This document shows positions 1 to 7,066 of a stretch of DNA of 28,816 bases, one piece after another. The first letter of the stretch is position 1. The number at the start of each line of letters is the position of its first letter. The position numbers and the translations under genes were made by a program. Below the pieces are notes generated by a model, which saw only the letters and a program-made list of their open reading frames with translations, did not search any database and had not been told where the DNA came from. This DNA comes from Thermoplasmata archaeon (GTDB lineage Archaea; Thermoplasmatota; Thermoplasmata; Thermoplasmatales; Thermoplasmataceae), in assembly GCA_021797265.1 (NCBI GenBank), contig JAJZZZ010000003.1, positions 1 to 28,816 on the forward strand. Direction: 5' to 3'.

Positions 1-2
1 AC

Positions 3-224
3 GATTTCTTCAGGAAGAGGGTTTACAAGCCGGAAATGGACACCAAGAATTTTGCCAAGGCATATGAAATGGCACTTCAGTGGGGAGACAAGATCCCAAT
101 AGGCATTTTCTATGATGTGGATGAGGAAACCTATGAGGACAGGAGCCCCGTCATAGGCGCAAAGTCACTCATTGACCAGCCGCTTTACAAACTGAAGCCT
201 GAAGACCTGGCAGAATTTCTTTAA
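3..224 (+). CDS. 2-oxoacid:ferredoxin oxidoreductase, beta subunit (C-terminal part)
   Basis: This is the last 73 codons of a gene that begins before the window. The frame is open from base 3 to the TAA at 222-224. The protein reads through a KRVYKPEMD segment into GDKIPIGIFYDVDEETYEDR, which is the characteristic C-terminal tail of archaeal 2-oxoacid (pyruvate or 2-oxoglutarate type) ferredoxin oxidoreductase beta subunits. The beta subunit carries the thiamine diphosphate site and works with an alpha subunit to decarboxylate 2-oxoacids to acyl-CoA with ferredoxin as electron acceptor, in the cytoplasm. The thiamine-binding part and any partner gene lie outside the window, so the exact 2-oxoacid cannot be decided. 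The gene converges on the tricorn gene, with only 11 bases between the stop codons. Confidence 0.82.
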   Translation, partial: DFFRKRVYKPEMDTKNFAKAYEMALQWGDKIPIGIFYDVDEETYEDRSPVIGAKSLIDQPLYKLKPEDLAEFL

Positions 225-231
225 ATATAGA

Positions 232-251
232 TTATTTATTTTTTGTTTTTC
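232..251 (+). terminator. T-rich probable terminator of the oxidoreductase gene
   Basis: Directly after the stop of the oxidoreductase gene the plus strand becomes T-rich, with runs of six T and five T. Archaeal transcription commonly ends at such T-tracts. The tract overlaps the lysine-rich last codons of the converging tricorn gene. Confidence 0.4.
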
Positions 252-3200
252 ATCATTTCCATTATTTCACCTATGGCCCTATCCAGTTGTGGGTCTGAGT
301 TCTTGAGGTAATCATCGGGTGAAGGTTCTACCTCAATTGTCGGATCAGTGCCGTAGTTTTCAACACCGAATCCAACATCAATGAAGCTGAAGGAAAACTC
401 GGGCTGGGTCACTATGGTGCCATCCACCAGAGTGGAATCAGTGTTGATCCCGACCACTCCTCCCCAGGTCCTGGTGCCAACCAGTGGTCCAAGGCCGAAA
501 AGTTTCCACGAGTGGCTGAATATATCTCCATCAGAGCCTGCAAATTCATTGGTGACAGCAATCATGGGCCCTGCAACGGAATAATCAGGATACGGTATTT
601 TCGGCCCTCTTCTCGGCTGATCGAAGCCTATCCTCTTTCTGGCAAGCTTCTCAAGGAGCAACTGGGATACATGCCCTCCGCCGTTGAATCTCACATCCAC
701 GATGAGGCCTTCGTACTTAGTCTCGGATTCAAGTAGCCTGTGGAATTCATTGAACCCATTGGGGCCCATGTCCGGGATATGTATGTACCCGACTTTTCCA
801 TCTGTTTTTTTGTGCACATATTTCTTGCGGTCCTCAACCCAGTCCCGGTACCTGATGCTTCGGTCATCCGGAATTGCCGGTACCGTGAAAAAGGTTCGAT
901 GCCCGTCCCTGTAAAATTCAAGCTGGACATCTTCACCTGAATGGTTGAGAAGGGCGGCATTTGGTGGCATGTCCTTTCCAACTCTGATGCCGTTAACGGA
1001 TAACAGAAGGTCTCCGGACCTGACGTCAATTCCCGGGAGAAGCAGTGGGGATTTCTCACCCGGGCTTGACTCGTCGCCACAGTAGATTCTGGAAACCATG
1101 AATGCACTGCCATTCCACTGAAAGTCTGCACCCAGCCGTCCTATGGAATAGTTGGGAACAGTGGTCATCTCTCCCCCGATCTCATAGGAATGTGAAGTGC
1201 CAAGTTCGCCCTGCATCTCCCTTATAAGATCGGAAAGAGCATATCTTGTGGTTATTCTTGGCAGCAATTTTTCATACTTGGTATAGGTATCATTCCAGAA
1301 ACTGCCGATTCTATCAGGATTCCAGTAGAATTCGCGCATCCTTATCCATGCCTCCCTGAACATCTGTTTCCACTCAGAACGAGGATGAACTCTGAGCTTT
1401 ATCCTCTGCAGATCAACAGGTACTGCCTTTGACGGATCAGCTACCGTTGGAAAAACTATGTCTTTCTGCGGCAGGTTCATGAGGAAAAATTTACCCTGAG
1501 ATTTGATGAGCATATGCTTCAGGTCCGGTGAAAGCTTGAAGTCAGTCAGACCGGTTGCAACTATTTCGCCCCTCCGTCTCTTCAGATCGAAGTTCTCCAG
1601 TATGCCTGAGCTTCTTTCTGCGGAGGACCAGAGGTAATATTTCATGCTTCCCTCAACAGGGAACTTCAATGTATAGAACGATTCCTCGGCAGCTTCCAGC
1701 CTGGTGTAATCAGATACTTCCATTGGAAAGCTGCCAACCCTGCCGGTTATCCCCTGAAAGGAAATTTCGCTGTATGTTTCTGTCAGGTCATTTGAAAGGA
1801 GTGGTGATTTCACTTTCTCATCGAGTGTCACAAAATACGGCCTTGCGGCCATGGGATATCCAAGTTCAAAGACTATCTTGTCATATACCGGATCCAGGTC
1901 CCGCTGGGACAGGTAGTACAGGTATCTTCCCTTTGGATCAAAGCTCGGGCTGTAATCCCTGTAGCCACCGGTTGTTACACGATGAGCGTCAAGCCTGTCA
2001 GCATCAGCTACGAATATGCTTGACTGGCTTCTGCTTTCTGGGAATGAATATGCTATATATTTTGAATTTCTGTGCCAGCTGAAGTCATCAATGAAGCCGT
2101 ATTCAGACCTTGCAACAAGATCTATGCTGTCATTCGATAAATCCAGGACGAATAGCTCATAGCGGCTGTTAGAAAATGCCAGTTTTTTTCCGTCCGGGCT
2201 TGCGTATGCTTTTCTGATAAGCCCTCTCTCAATTTTAATACGCCTGACCAATTCTCCATTGAGATCATAAATGGAAAAACCATCTTCACCATCCTCATCT
2301 GATATTCCTATGGTATTGTTAGAACCGGGAATGAAGATCAGTGACTTTATCCGGCCTTTCTCTTCACTCCCAAGCTCAACCACGGGCCCGTGCTCCGGAC
2401 TCATAACAAATGAATGGCCCCTTGAGACAAAAGATACTCTGAACGAATCTGGAGAGACCGAAAAATCGGTGAGAAAGTGTGATGGATCTGCGAAGCGCAT
2501 TGAGGTCTGAAGTCCCCCGATTTCCGGTGCCAGATTCAGTTTCTCAGGGCTGGAGCCTTCGTCCGCCATATAAAAGATTTCTCCGCCGGACTGAAATACA
2601 ATTGAATGGCCGTCTGATCTCACATTTCTTGCATAATATGTTCCAGAGGACGTGTGTTTTCTGATATCCCTGCCACGAATATCAACAGAATACAGTTCCC
2701 CTGTTCCTTCATAATCCGATGTGAAGAAAATCCTGTTGCCTGCATATGTGATTGAAGTAATGTTTCCATCCAGATCAAGAAGCTTACGGAACTGATCGCC
2801 ATCACTCCTGACCCATATTTTGCCTCTCAGCCCTCCTCTGTAGTGTTTCCAGTTTGGAATATCGAATGTGTTTCTTCCAAGGATTGTGTACTTATCTGAA
2901 TAGAGAATTGTGGTGGCCGGCCCAAGATTCAGTGGTTTCCAGGATCCTGTATCCTCATCTATCTCAATGAGTTCAGAGGCCCTTCTGAATGGGCTCAATG
3001 AATCGGTTGTCACGATAAGTTTTCCATCCTTTGAGAATCCGGCAATACCAAGGGAAGGACTTCCGAAGAAAGTTACCTGGATGGGTGTTCCTCCGGAAGA
3101 TGAAACTTTGAAAACTTCGCTGGAGGTTGCCTCTGTTCCACGGAGAAGGCAGAAATATATGTGCTTACCATCAGGCGAGAATCTCAGATTTGTCACTGCA

Positions 3201-3322
3201 CCAAAGTTAGATAGTATCTTCTGGTAGCTCCCTCTTCCGGTTTCGTATTCCCATATTTCATCGTCAGCCACAAAAGCAATTCTATCACGGTGAATGTCTG
3301 GAAAGAGTTGGTATGTTTCCAT
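236..3322 (-). CDS. tri: Tricorn protease paralogue A, lacking the double-arginine anchor
   Basis: This is a cytoplasmic serine protease of the tricorn family (S41), which cuts proteasome-derived oligopeptides into very short peptides. Numbering from the start proposed here gives 1028 residues: six-bladed propeller about 1-270, seven-bladed propeller about 285-640, C1, PDZ about 725-820, and C2. The active site is complete: S710 and H711 (GTSHSYE), nucleophile S930 (AGSDGD) and E988 (FGVENYG), matching S745/H746/S965/E1023 of the Thermoplasma enzyme. D901 matches D936, which gives preference for basic P1 residues. The R131-R132 pair that anchors the substrate carboxylate is absent, because a short loop is deleted after VTFFGSPS. 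The start at 3322 is preferred over 3346: METYQLFPDI aligns residue for residue with the starts of its paralogue and of Thermoplasma tricorn, and a TATA-like box lies 24-31 bases upstream. It is divergent from the second copy. Confidence 0.93.
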   Translation of the reverse strand: METYQLFPDIHRDRIAFVADDEIWEYETGRGSYQKILSNFGAVTNLRFSPDGKHIYFCLLRGTEATSSEVFKVSSSGGTPIQVTFFGSPSLGIAGFSKDGKLIVTTDSLSPFRRASELIEIDEDTGSWKPLNLGPATTILYSDKYTILGRNTFDIPNWKHYRGGLRGKIWVRSDGDQFRKLLDLDGNITSITYAGNRIFFTSDYEGTGELYSVDIRGRDIRKHTSSGTYYARNVRSDGHSIVFQSGGEIFYMADEGSSPEKLNLAPEIGGLQTSMRFADPSHFLTDFSVSPDSFRVSFVSRGHSFVMSPEHGPVVELGSEEKGRIKSLIFIPGSNNTIGISDEDGEDGFSIYDLNGELVRRIKIERGLIRKAYASPDGKKLAFSNSRYELFVLDLSNDSIDLVARSEYGFIDDFSWHRNSKYIAYSFPESRSQSSIFVADADRLDAHRVTTGGYRDYSPSFDPKGRYLYYLSQRDLDPVYDKIVFELGYPMAARPYFVTLDEKVKSPLLSNDLTETYSEISFQGITGRVGSFPMEVSDYTRLEAAEESFYTLKFPVEGSMKYYLWSSAERSSGILENFDLKRRRGEIVATGLTDFKLSPDLKHMLIKSQGKFFLMNLPQKDIVFPTVADPSKAVPVDLQRIKLRVHPRSEWKQMFREAWIRMREFYWNPDRIGSFWNDTYTKYEKLLPRITTRYALSDLIREMQGELGTSHSYEIGGEMTTVPNYSIGRLGADFQWNGSAFMVSRIYCGDESSPGEKSPLLLPGIDVRSGDLLLSVNGIRVGKDMPPNAALLNHSGEDVQLEFYRDGHRTFFTVPAIPDDRSIRYRDWVEDRKKYVHKKTDGKVGYIHIPDMGPNGFNEFHRLLESETKYEGLIVDVRFNGGGHVSQLLLEKLARKRIGFDQPRRGPKIPYPDYSVAGPMIAVTNEFAGSDGDIFSHSWKLFGLGPLVGTRTWGGVVGINTDSTLVDGTIVTQPEFSFSFIDVGFGVENYGTDPTIEVEPSPDDYLKNSDPQLDRAIGEIMEMMKNKK

Positions 3323-3345
3323 AGTGGTATATGCAGCAACCTGCA

Positions 3346-3353
3346 TAATAATA
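3346..3353 (-). promoter_or_regulatory. TATA-like box of tricorn A
   Basis: Read on the minus strand the sequence is TATTATTA, 24-31 bases before the start codon at 3322. This is the usual spacing for a leaderless archaeal mRNA. The box would sit inside the coding region if the upstream ATG at 3346 were used, which argues for the 3322 start. Confidence 0.45.
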
Positions 3354-3363
3354 CTTGTTTCAA

Positions 3364-3378
3364 ATGAACTTAGTTCAT
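3364..3378. promoter_or_regulatory. Perfect palindrome between the divergent tricorn genes
   Basis: ATGAACT-T-AGTTCAT is a perfect inverted repeat with seven-base arms around one central base. It lies between the two TATA boxes of the divergent tricorn genes. Its place and symmetry suit an operator for a dimeric regulator acting on both genes. No regulator is identified. Confidence 0.4.
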
Positions 3379-3392
3379 ATTTTTGAGAAATG

Positions 3393-3398
3393 CATATA
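3393..3398 (+). promoter_or_regulatory. TATA box of tricorn B
   Basis: The sequence CATATA lies 25-30 bases before the ATG at 3423. No ribosome binding site precedes that ATG. The gene is therefore probably transcribed as a leaderless mRNA. Confidence 0.5.
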
Positions 3399-3422
3399 GA
3401 GGAATAAAGACATTAAGCAATT

Positions 3423-6400
3423 ATGAATGCATACATAACTGCACCAGATATTAACGGTGAGAACGTAATTTTCACTGCCAATGACAGTCTCTGGATAATG
3501 TCCATCAGAGAGAGGGTACCACATTACCTTGCAGGAGGCATGGGCATAATCAGCAATTCTAAATTCAGCCCTGATGGCCATAAAATTGCTTTCCGGGTGA
3601 TGTCTGGTGAAGATGCAAGTTCTGCCGATATATATGTCATTGATGCCGATGGCACCGATCTGCATAGGCTCACTTATTTGACGGGCAAAAGCACAAGCAG
3701 GAGGATGTATACTGATGTGGCAGGGTGGAAAGATAACCAGCACGTGATAATATCCACAGACGCATTGAGTCCATTCACAGCACTGACACATCTCTATTCT
3801 GTTGACACAGCAAATGGAATTCTGGAGCGAATGTTATACGGCCCTGCTTCCCACATAATATTTGGAGATGGTAATATCTTCCTGGGGCGCAATACCTGGG
3901 AAATGCCACACTGGAAGAGATACAGGGGAGGTACCCGCGGTAAAGTATGGAAAGGAACCACTGATGGAGGTTTTTCCTTGATTGTGGACATGGAAACCCA
4001 TGTATCTTCTCCGGTGTACATGAATGGCAGGATATATTTCCTGACAGACAGGGATGGATTCGGCCAGATATATTCAATAAATCAGTATGGTTCAGACTTG
4101 AAAAAACACACGGAATTCAAGGACTTTTACCCAAGGCATCTCTCTTCGGATGGTTCTCTGGCAGTATTTTCCAAAGCCGGAAAATTGTATAATTTTAATC
4201 CGAAGGATGGTATAACCAGTGATATTACTCCGCAGTTCAGGGTTGGGTTCACCAGTCTGACCACCAGATATGTTGATTCCTCTAAATTCCTGGAAGAGTT
4301 TGAACTTAATAACACTGGCGATGTGGTCCTCACGGTGGTCAGAGGGCAGGGATTCATAACGGGTGTGAAGGATGGTCCGTCCATTAAAATTGATGCTGCT
4401 TCCGGAAGAATAAGATTGGCCAGATTTATTGGCCCTGACAGTGTAGTGTTTGATGGAGACAAGGATAATATCGAAACAATTTACAGATACAATTTCCGAA
4501 CCGGCAAATGTTCAAAGCTTAAGGGGGAGCTTGGCAGTATTGAATCTCTTGTTCCATCACCCGACGGGAAATGGCTGGCCGTAACAAACAACAGTTTTCA
4601 GCTTATTCTTGTAAATAATGAAGATGCAAGCCATATTGTGGTGGATACAAGTCCACAGGGAAGGATATACGATGTTGCCTGGTCCCGCGATTCCTCCAAG
4701 ATTGCTTATGTGTTCCCTGTCATAAGGCAGTTCCTGGGTGGACATGAATTTGCCACTCTAAGGATATATGACCTGAAAACAGGCAATATCAGGCATATAA
4801 CCACGGATAATTCCCGCGACTACTCTCCTGCTTTCAGTGATGATGACAAATTTTTATTTTACTTATCAGACAGGTCGCTGGATCCAGTATCGGACAAGCT
4901 TGTTTTCGATCTGGGTTTTCAGCAGATAACCCGCCCTTATTCCATTGCACTGGGTAAACTCAGTTCTCCTGATGACGTGCCATTGCCTGCAGATCTGGTA
5001 CCAGAAAATTATATTGATACCGGCACGGGAGATGAAAAACTTTCAAGCAAACCCTTAATGGTGCCAGCAGGAGATATTTCCGCTTTGAAGTCAGTCCCCG
5101 GGGGTCTCACTTACTTGAGATATGAAGTGGAAGGTGGAATGAAATACTATAATACTATGGCCCTGAGGACAGGAAAACTATGCCTGTACAGCTTTGCCAA
5201 AAGGGAGGAATCGGTAATTGCAGAAAAGGTTGCAGAATACACTGTTTCCAGATCAGGCAGTTCAGTAATGGCCAGATTTGAGGGGGACGTTCTCAGGCAA
5301 TTAGAATTCAATGTGGCGAGTGAATTTAAACCGTTCAAGATAATAGCGGAAACAAATTTTGACACAAAGCGCATCAGCGTATCTATTGATCCCAGTGAAG
5401 AATGGTTGCAGATGTTCAGGGAAAGCTGGAGGCTTGCAAGGGATAATTACTGGAACGGAGAAATTTCAAAGAAGCTTTCAGTTGATATTTATGCAAGATA
5501 CGAAGAACTTGTGAAAAACGTAACCAGCAGATACGAACTCTCTGATGTGATCAGGGAGATGCAGGGGGAATTCGGTACGTCGCATTCATATGAGATGGGC
5601 GGTGATTTCCATGTAGCTTCTTCCCTGCAAGTTGCCAGGCTTGGAGCGGATTTTTCATTCAAGGATGGCAGATATGTCCTAACTAAGGTGCTCATGGGAG
5701 ACCCGTCCAACGAAAACGAAAAGTCTCCGCTTGCCTATGGCGGATTTGCACAGGCCGGTGATGTGATCAACAGAATAAATGGTCAGGAACTCAACAAGGA
5801 TTTCACACCATGGAAGGCTCTCATCAATTGTTCCAATAGAATCGTAAATGTGGAGTTAATCAGGAAGGATGGAAGAATAGTTGCAAGGCCGGTGAGAGCA
5901 ATTCCCGACGATCGCTTTCTAAGATACAGGGACTGGGTCGAAACGAACAGAAAATATGTTCATACTAAGAGCAACGGGAGGCTTGGATACGTGCATATAC
6001 CTGATATGGGGGTCAACGGATTTAACGAATTTTCAAGACTGTTCAGCAGGGAAGCAAATTACGATGGCCTGATTGTGGACGTACGATTTAACGGGGGAGG
6101 TTCTGTATCACAGATCATTCTGGAGAAGCTGATGCGCGCCAGGCTTGGTTTCGATAAACCAAGATACGGTATTCCGCATGCATATCCAGCGGATTCTGTA
6201 AACGGGCCAATAGTGGCAATCACAAATGAGAATGCGGGATCAGATGGTGACATCTTCACCCACGCGTTTAAATTGCTTGGTATAGGTCCAGTTGTGGGCA
6301 AACGAACATGGGGTGGCGTCGTGGGAATAAGCCCCCGCAGGAAACTGGTGGATGGCACCATAGTAACCCAGCCTGAATTTGCTCTCTGGTTCAAGGATAT

Positions 6401-6560
6401 AAAATTTGGATTGGAGAATCATGGCGCAGAACCCACAGACGATGTTGAAAACCCACCTGACGCTTACATGAATGGCAAGGACGAACAGCTTGATTACGCT
6501 TTGCAGAAATGCATGAAAATGCTTGATGGATCAGAACGGCGTGTGGAATTTAAGCCATAG
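3423..6560 (+). CDS. tri: Tricorn protease paralogue B, canonical active site and anchor
   Basis: This is a full-length tricorn protease of 1045 residues, a cytoplasmic, probably hexameric serine protease that trims oligopeptides. Domain order follows the Thermoplasma enzyme: six-bladed propeller (about 1-280), seven-bladed propeller (about 300-650), C1, PDZ about 735-830, and C2. Catalytic residues are S720 and H721 (GTSHSYE), S940 (AGSDGD) and E998 (FGLENHG). D911 corresponds to the P1-selecting D936. Unlike the neighbouring copy it keeps the double arginine R93-R94 (STSRRMYTD), equivalent to R131-R132, which anchors the substrate C-terminus. This makes it the better candidate for the classical tricorn function. 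The start is supported by alignment (MNAYITAPDI) and by the TATA spacing. No tricorn-interacting aminopeptidase genes (F1, F2, F3) are present in the window. Confidence 0.95.
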   Translation: MNAYITAPDINGENVIFTANDSLWIMSIRERVPHYLAGGMGIISNSKFSPDGHKIAFRVMSGEDASSADIYVIDADGTDLHRLTYLTGKSTSRRMYTDVAGWKDNQHVIISTDALSPFTALTHLYSVDTANGILERMLYGPASHIIFGDGNIFLGRNTWEMPHWKRYRGGTRGKVWKGTTDGGFSLIVDMETHVSSPVYMNGRIYFLTDRDGFGQIYSINQYGSDLKKHTEFKDFYPRHLSSDGSLAVFSKAGKLYNFNPKDGITSDITPQFRVGFTSLTTRYVDSSKFLEEFELNNTGDVVLTVVRGQGFITGVKDGPSIKIDAASGRIRLARFIGPDSVVFDGDKDNIETIYRYNFRTGKCSKLKGELGSIESLVPSPDGKWLAVTNNSFQLILVNNEDASHIVVDTSPQGRIYDVAWSRDSSKIAYVFPVIRQFLGGHEFATLRIYDLKTGNIRHITTDNSRDYSPAFSDDDKFLFYLSDRSLDPVSDKLVFDLGFQQITRPYSIALGKLSSPDDVPLPADLVPENYIDTGTGDEKLSSKPLMVPAGDISALKSVPGGLTYLRYEVEGGMKYYNTMALRTGKLCLYSFAKREESVIAEKVAEYTVSRSGSSVMARFEGDVLRQLEFNVASEFKPFKIIAETNFDTKRISVSIDPSEEWLQMFRESWRLARDNYWNGEISKKLSVDIYARYEELVKNVTSRYELSDVIREMQGEFGTSHSYEMGGDFHVASSLQVARLGADFSFKDGRYVLTKVLMGDPSNENEKSPLAYGGFAQAGDVINRINGQELNKDFTPWKALINCSNRIVNVELIRKDGRIVARPVRAIPDDRFLRYRDWVETNRKYVHTKSNGRLGYVHIPDMGVNGFNEFSRLFSREANYDGLIVDVRFNGGGSVSQIILEKLMRARLGFDKPRYGIPHAYPADSVNGPIVAITNENAGSDGDIFTHAFKLLGIGPVVGKRTWGGVVGISPRRKLVDGTIVTQPEFALWFKDIKFGLENHGAEPTDDVENPPDAYMNGKDEQLDYALQKCMKMLDGSERRVEFKP

Positions 6561-6960
6561 GTCTTTAAGATATTCCACATTTATCTCATGCACAGTATCT
6601 TCAGAGTAAATGGTGTGGTGGTAACCCAGTATATCTTATCATTCTCTGATAAATATTTTCATTGGAACAAAGTGTTGCAAGTAATTGATACTTGTAATTT
6701 CAGAAAAGTGCCTTCGACATTGAAATCAGAATATCCATCTTTAATGAACCCTTTTTCTGTAAATTCACACTTCGATCCTATTAAACAGGATGTGACTCGA
6801 GAGTTGAAAATCATCCAATAAACTGGCAAACATTGAAGTTTGCTATGGTTTTTAACTGAAGCATCGAGGTATGCCGAAAAGGCAAAATTCTCTTCGTAAT
6901 GGCCAATAGATCCTTATTTCAACTCTATAGAACTGGTTATGGATTGTTATTAATCCAGAT
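6561..6960. other. Intergenic stretch without a convincing gene
   Basis: A 77-codon open frame (6588-6821) is present, but its product resembles no family I know, and it has neither a ribosome binding site nor a well-placed TATA box. I see no stable RNA or repeat. The promoter of the following gene begins near 6968. Confidence 0.4.
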
Positions 6961-6967
6961 ATTGAAC

Positions 6968-6989
6968 GATAGTTATAAATATGATAGTT
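6968..6989 (+). promoter_or_regulatory. TATA box of binding protein 1, flanked by direct repeats
   Basis: TTATAAATA at 6973-6981 is a strong archaeal TATA box and predicts a transcript start near 7003. The seven-base sequence GATAGTT occurs on both sides of it, at 6968-6974 and 6983-6989, so a factor bound to the repeats would compete with or assist the TATA-binding protein. Confidence 0.55.
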
Positions 6990-7000
6990 TTCATAAACAT

Positions 7001-7012
7001 TTCATCGATGAA
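7001..7012. promoter_or_regulatory. Palindrome at the predicted transcript start of binding protein 1
   Basis: TTCATCGATGAA is a perfect 12-base palindrome lying on the transcript start predicted from the TATA box. It could be an operator. It shares the ATGAA half-site with the palindrome between the tricorn genes, in the opposite arrangement. Confidence 0.3.
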
Positions 7013-7018
7013 GGTGAT

Positions 7019-7048
7019 ATGCTATATCAAGTGATGGAAGAAAGTTAG
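7019..7048 (+). CDS. Possible leader peptide (upstream mini-ORF 1)
   Basis: The mini-ORF encodes MLYQVMEES. Its ATG follows the strongest ribosome binding site in the leader (AAGGTGAT at 7011-7018), the same type used by the permease genes at 13768 and 24238. The following giant binding-protein gene has no comparable site. The stop codon is immediately followed by a second ATG. It is too short for any similarity argument, so this is a proposal based on signal and position only. Confidence 0.35.
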   Translation: MLYQVMEES

Positions 7049-7066
7049 ATGGAAAAAGATATATGA
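7049..7066 (+). CDS. Possible leader peptide (upstream mini-ORF 2)
   Basis: The mini-ORF encodes MEKDI. It starts on the base after the stop of the first mini-ORF, and its TGA overlaps the ATG of the binding-protein gene in an ATGA junction (7063-7066). The arrangement looks like a translational relay in which ribosomes entering at 7019 are handed down to 7063. It could also be chance. Confidence 0.28.
   Translation: MEKDI

Noticed and set aside
691..1131. 146-codon minus-strand frame inside tricorn A in another phase
   Set aside because: Same-strand, out-of-phase shadow of the tricorn PDZ and C2 region.
1555..2082. 175-codon plus-strand frame inside tricorn A
   Set aside because: Antisense shadow of a strongly supported coding region; its product has no family character.
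6588..6821. 77-codon open frame after tricorn B
   Set aside because: No ribosome binding site, no well-placed TATA box and no recognisable family; intergenic AT-rich sequence easily gives frames of this length.
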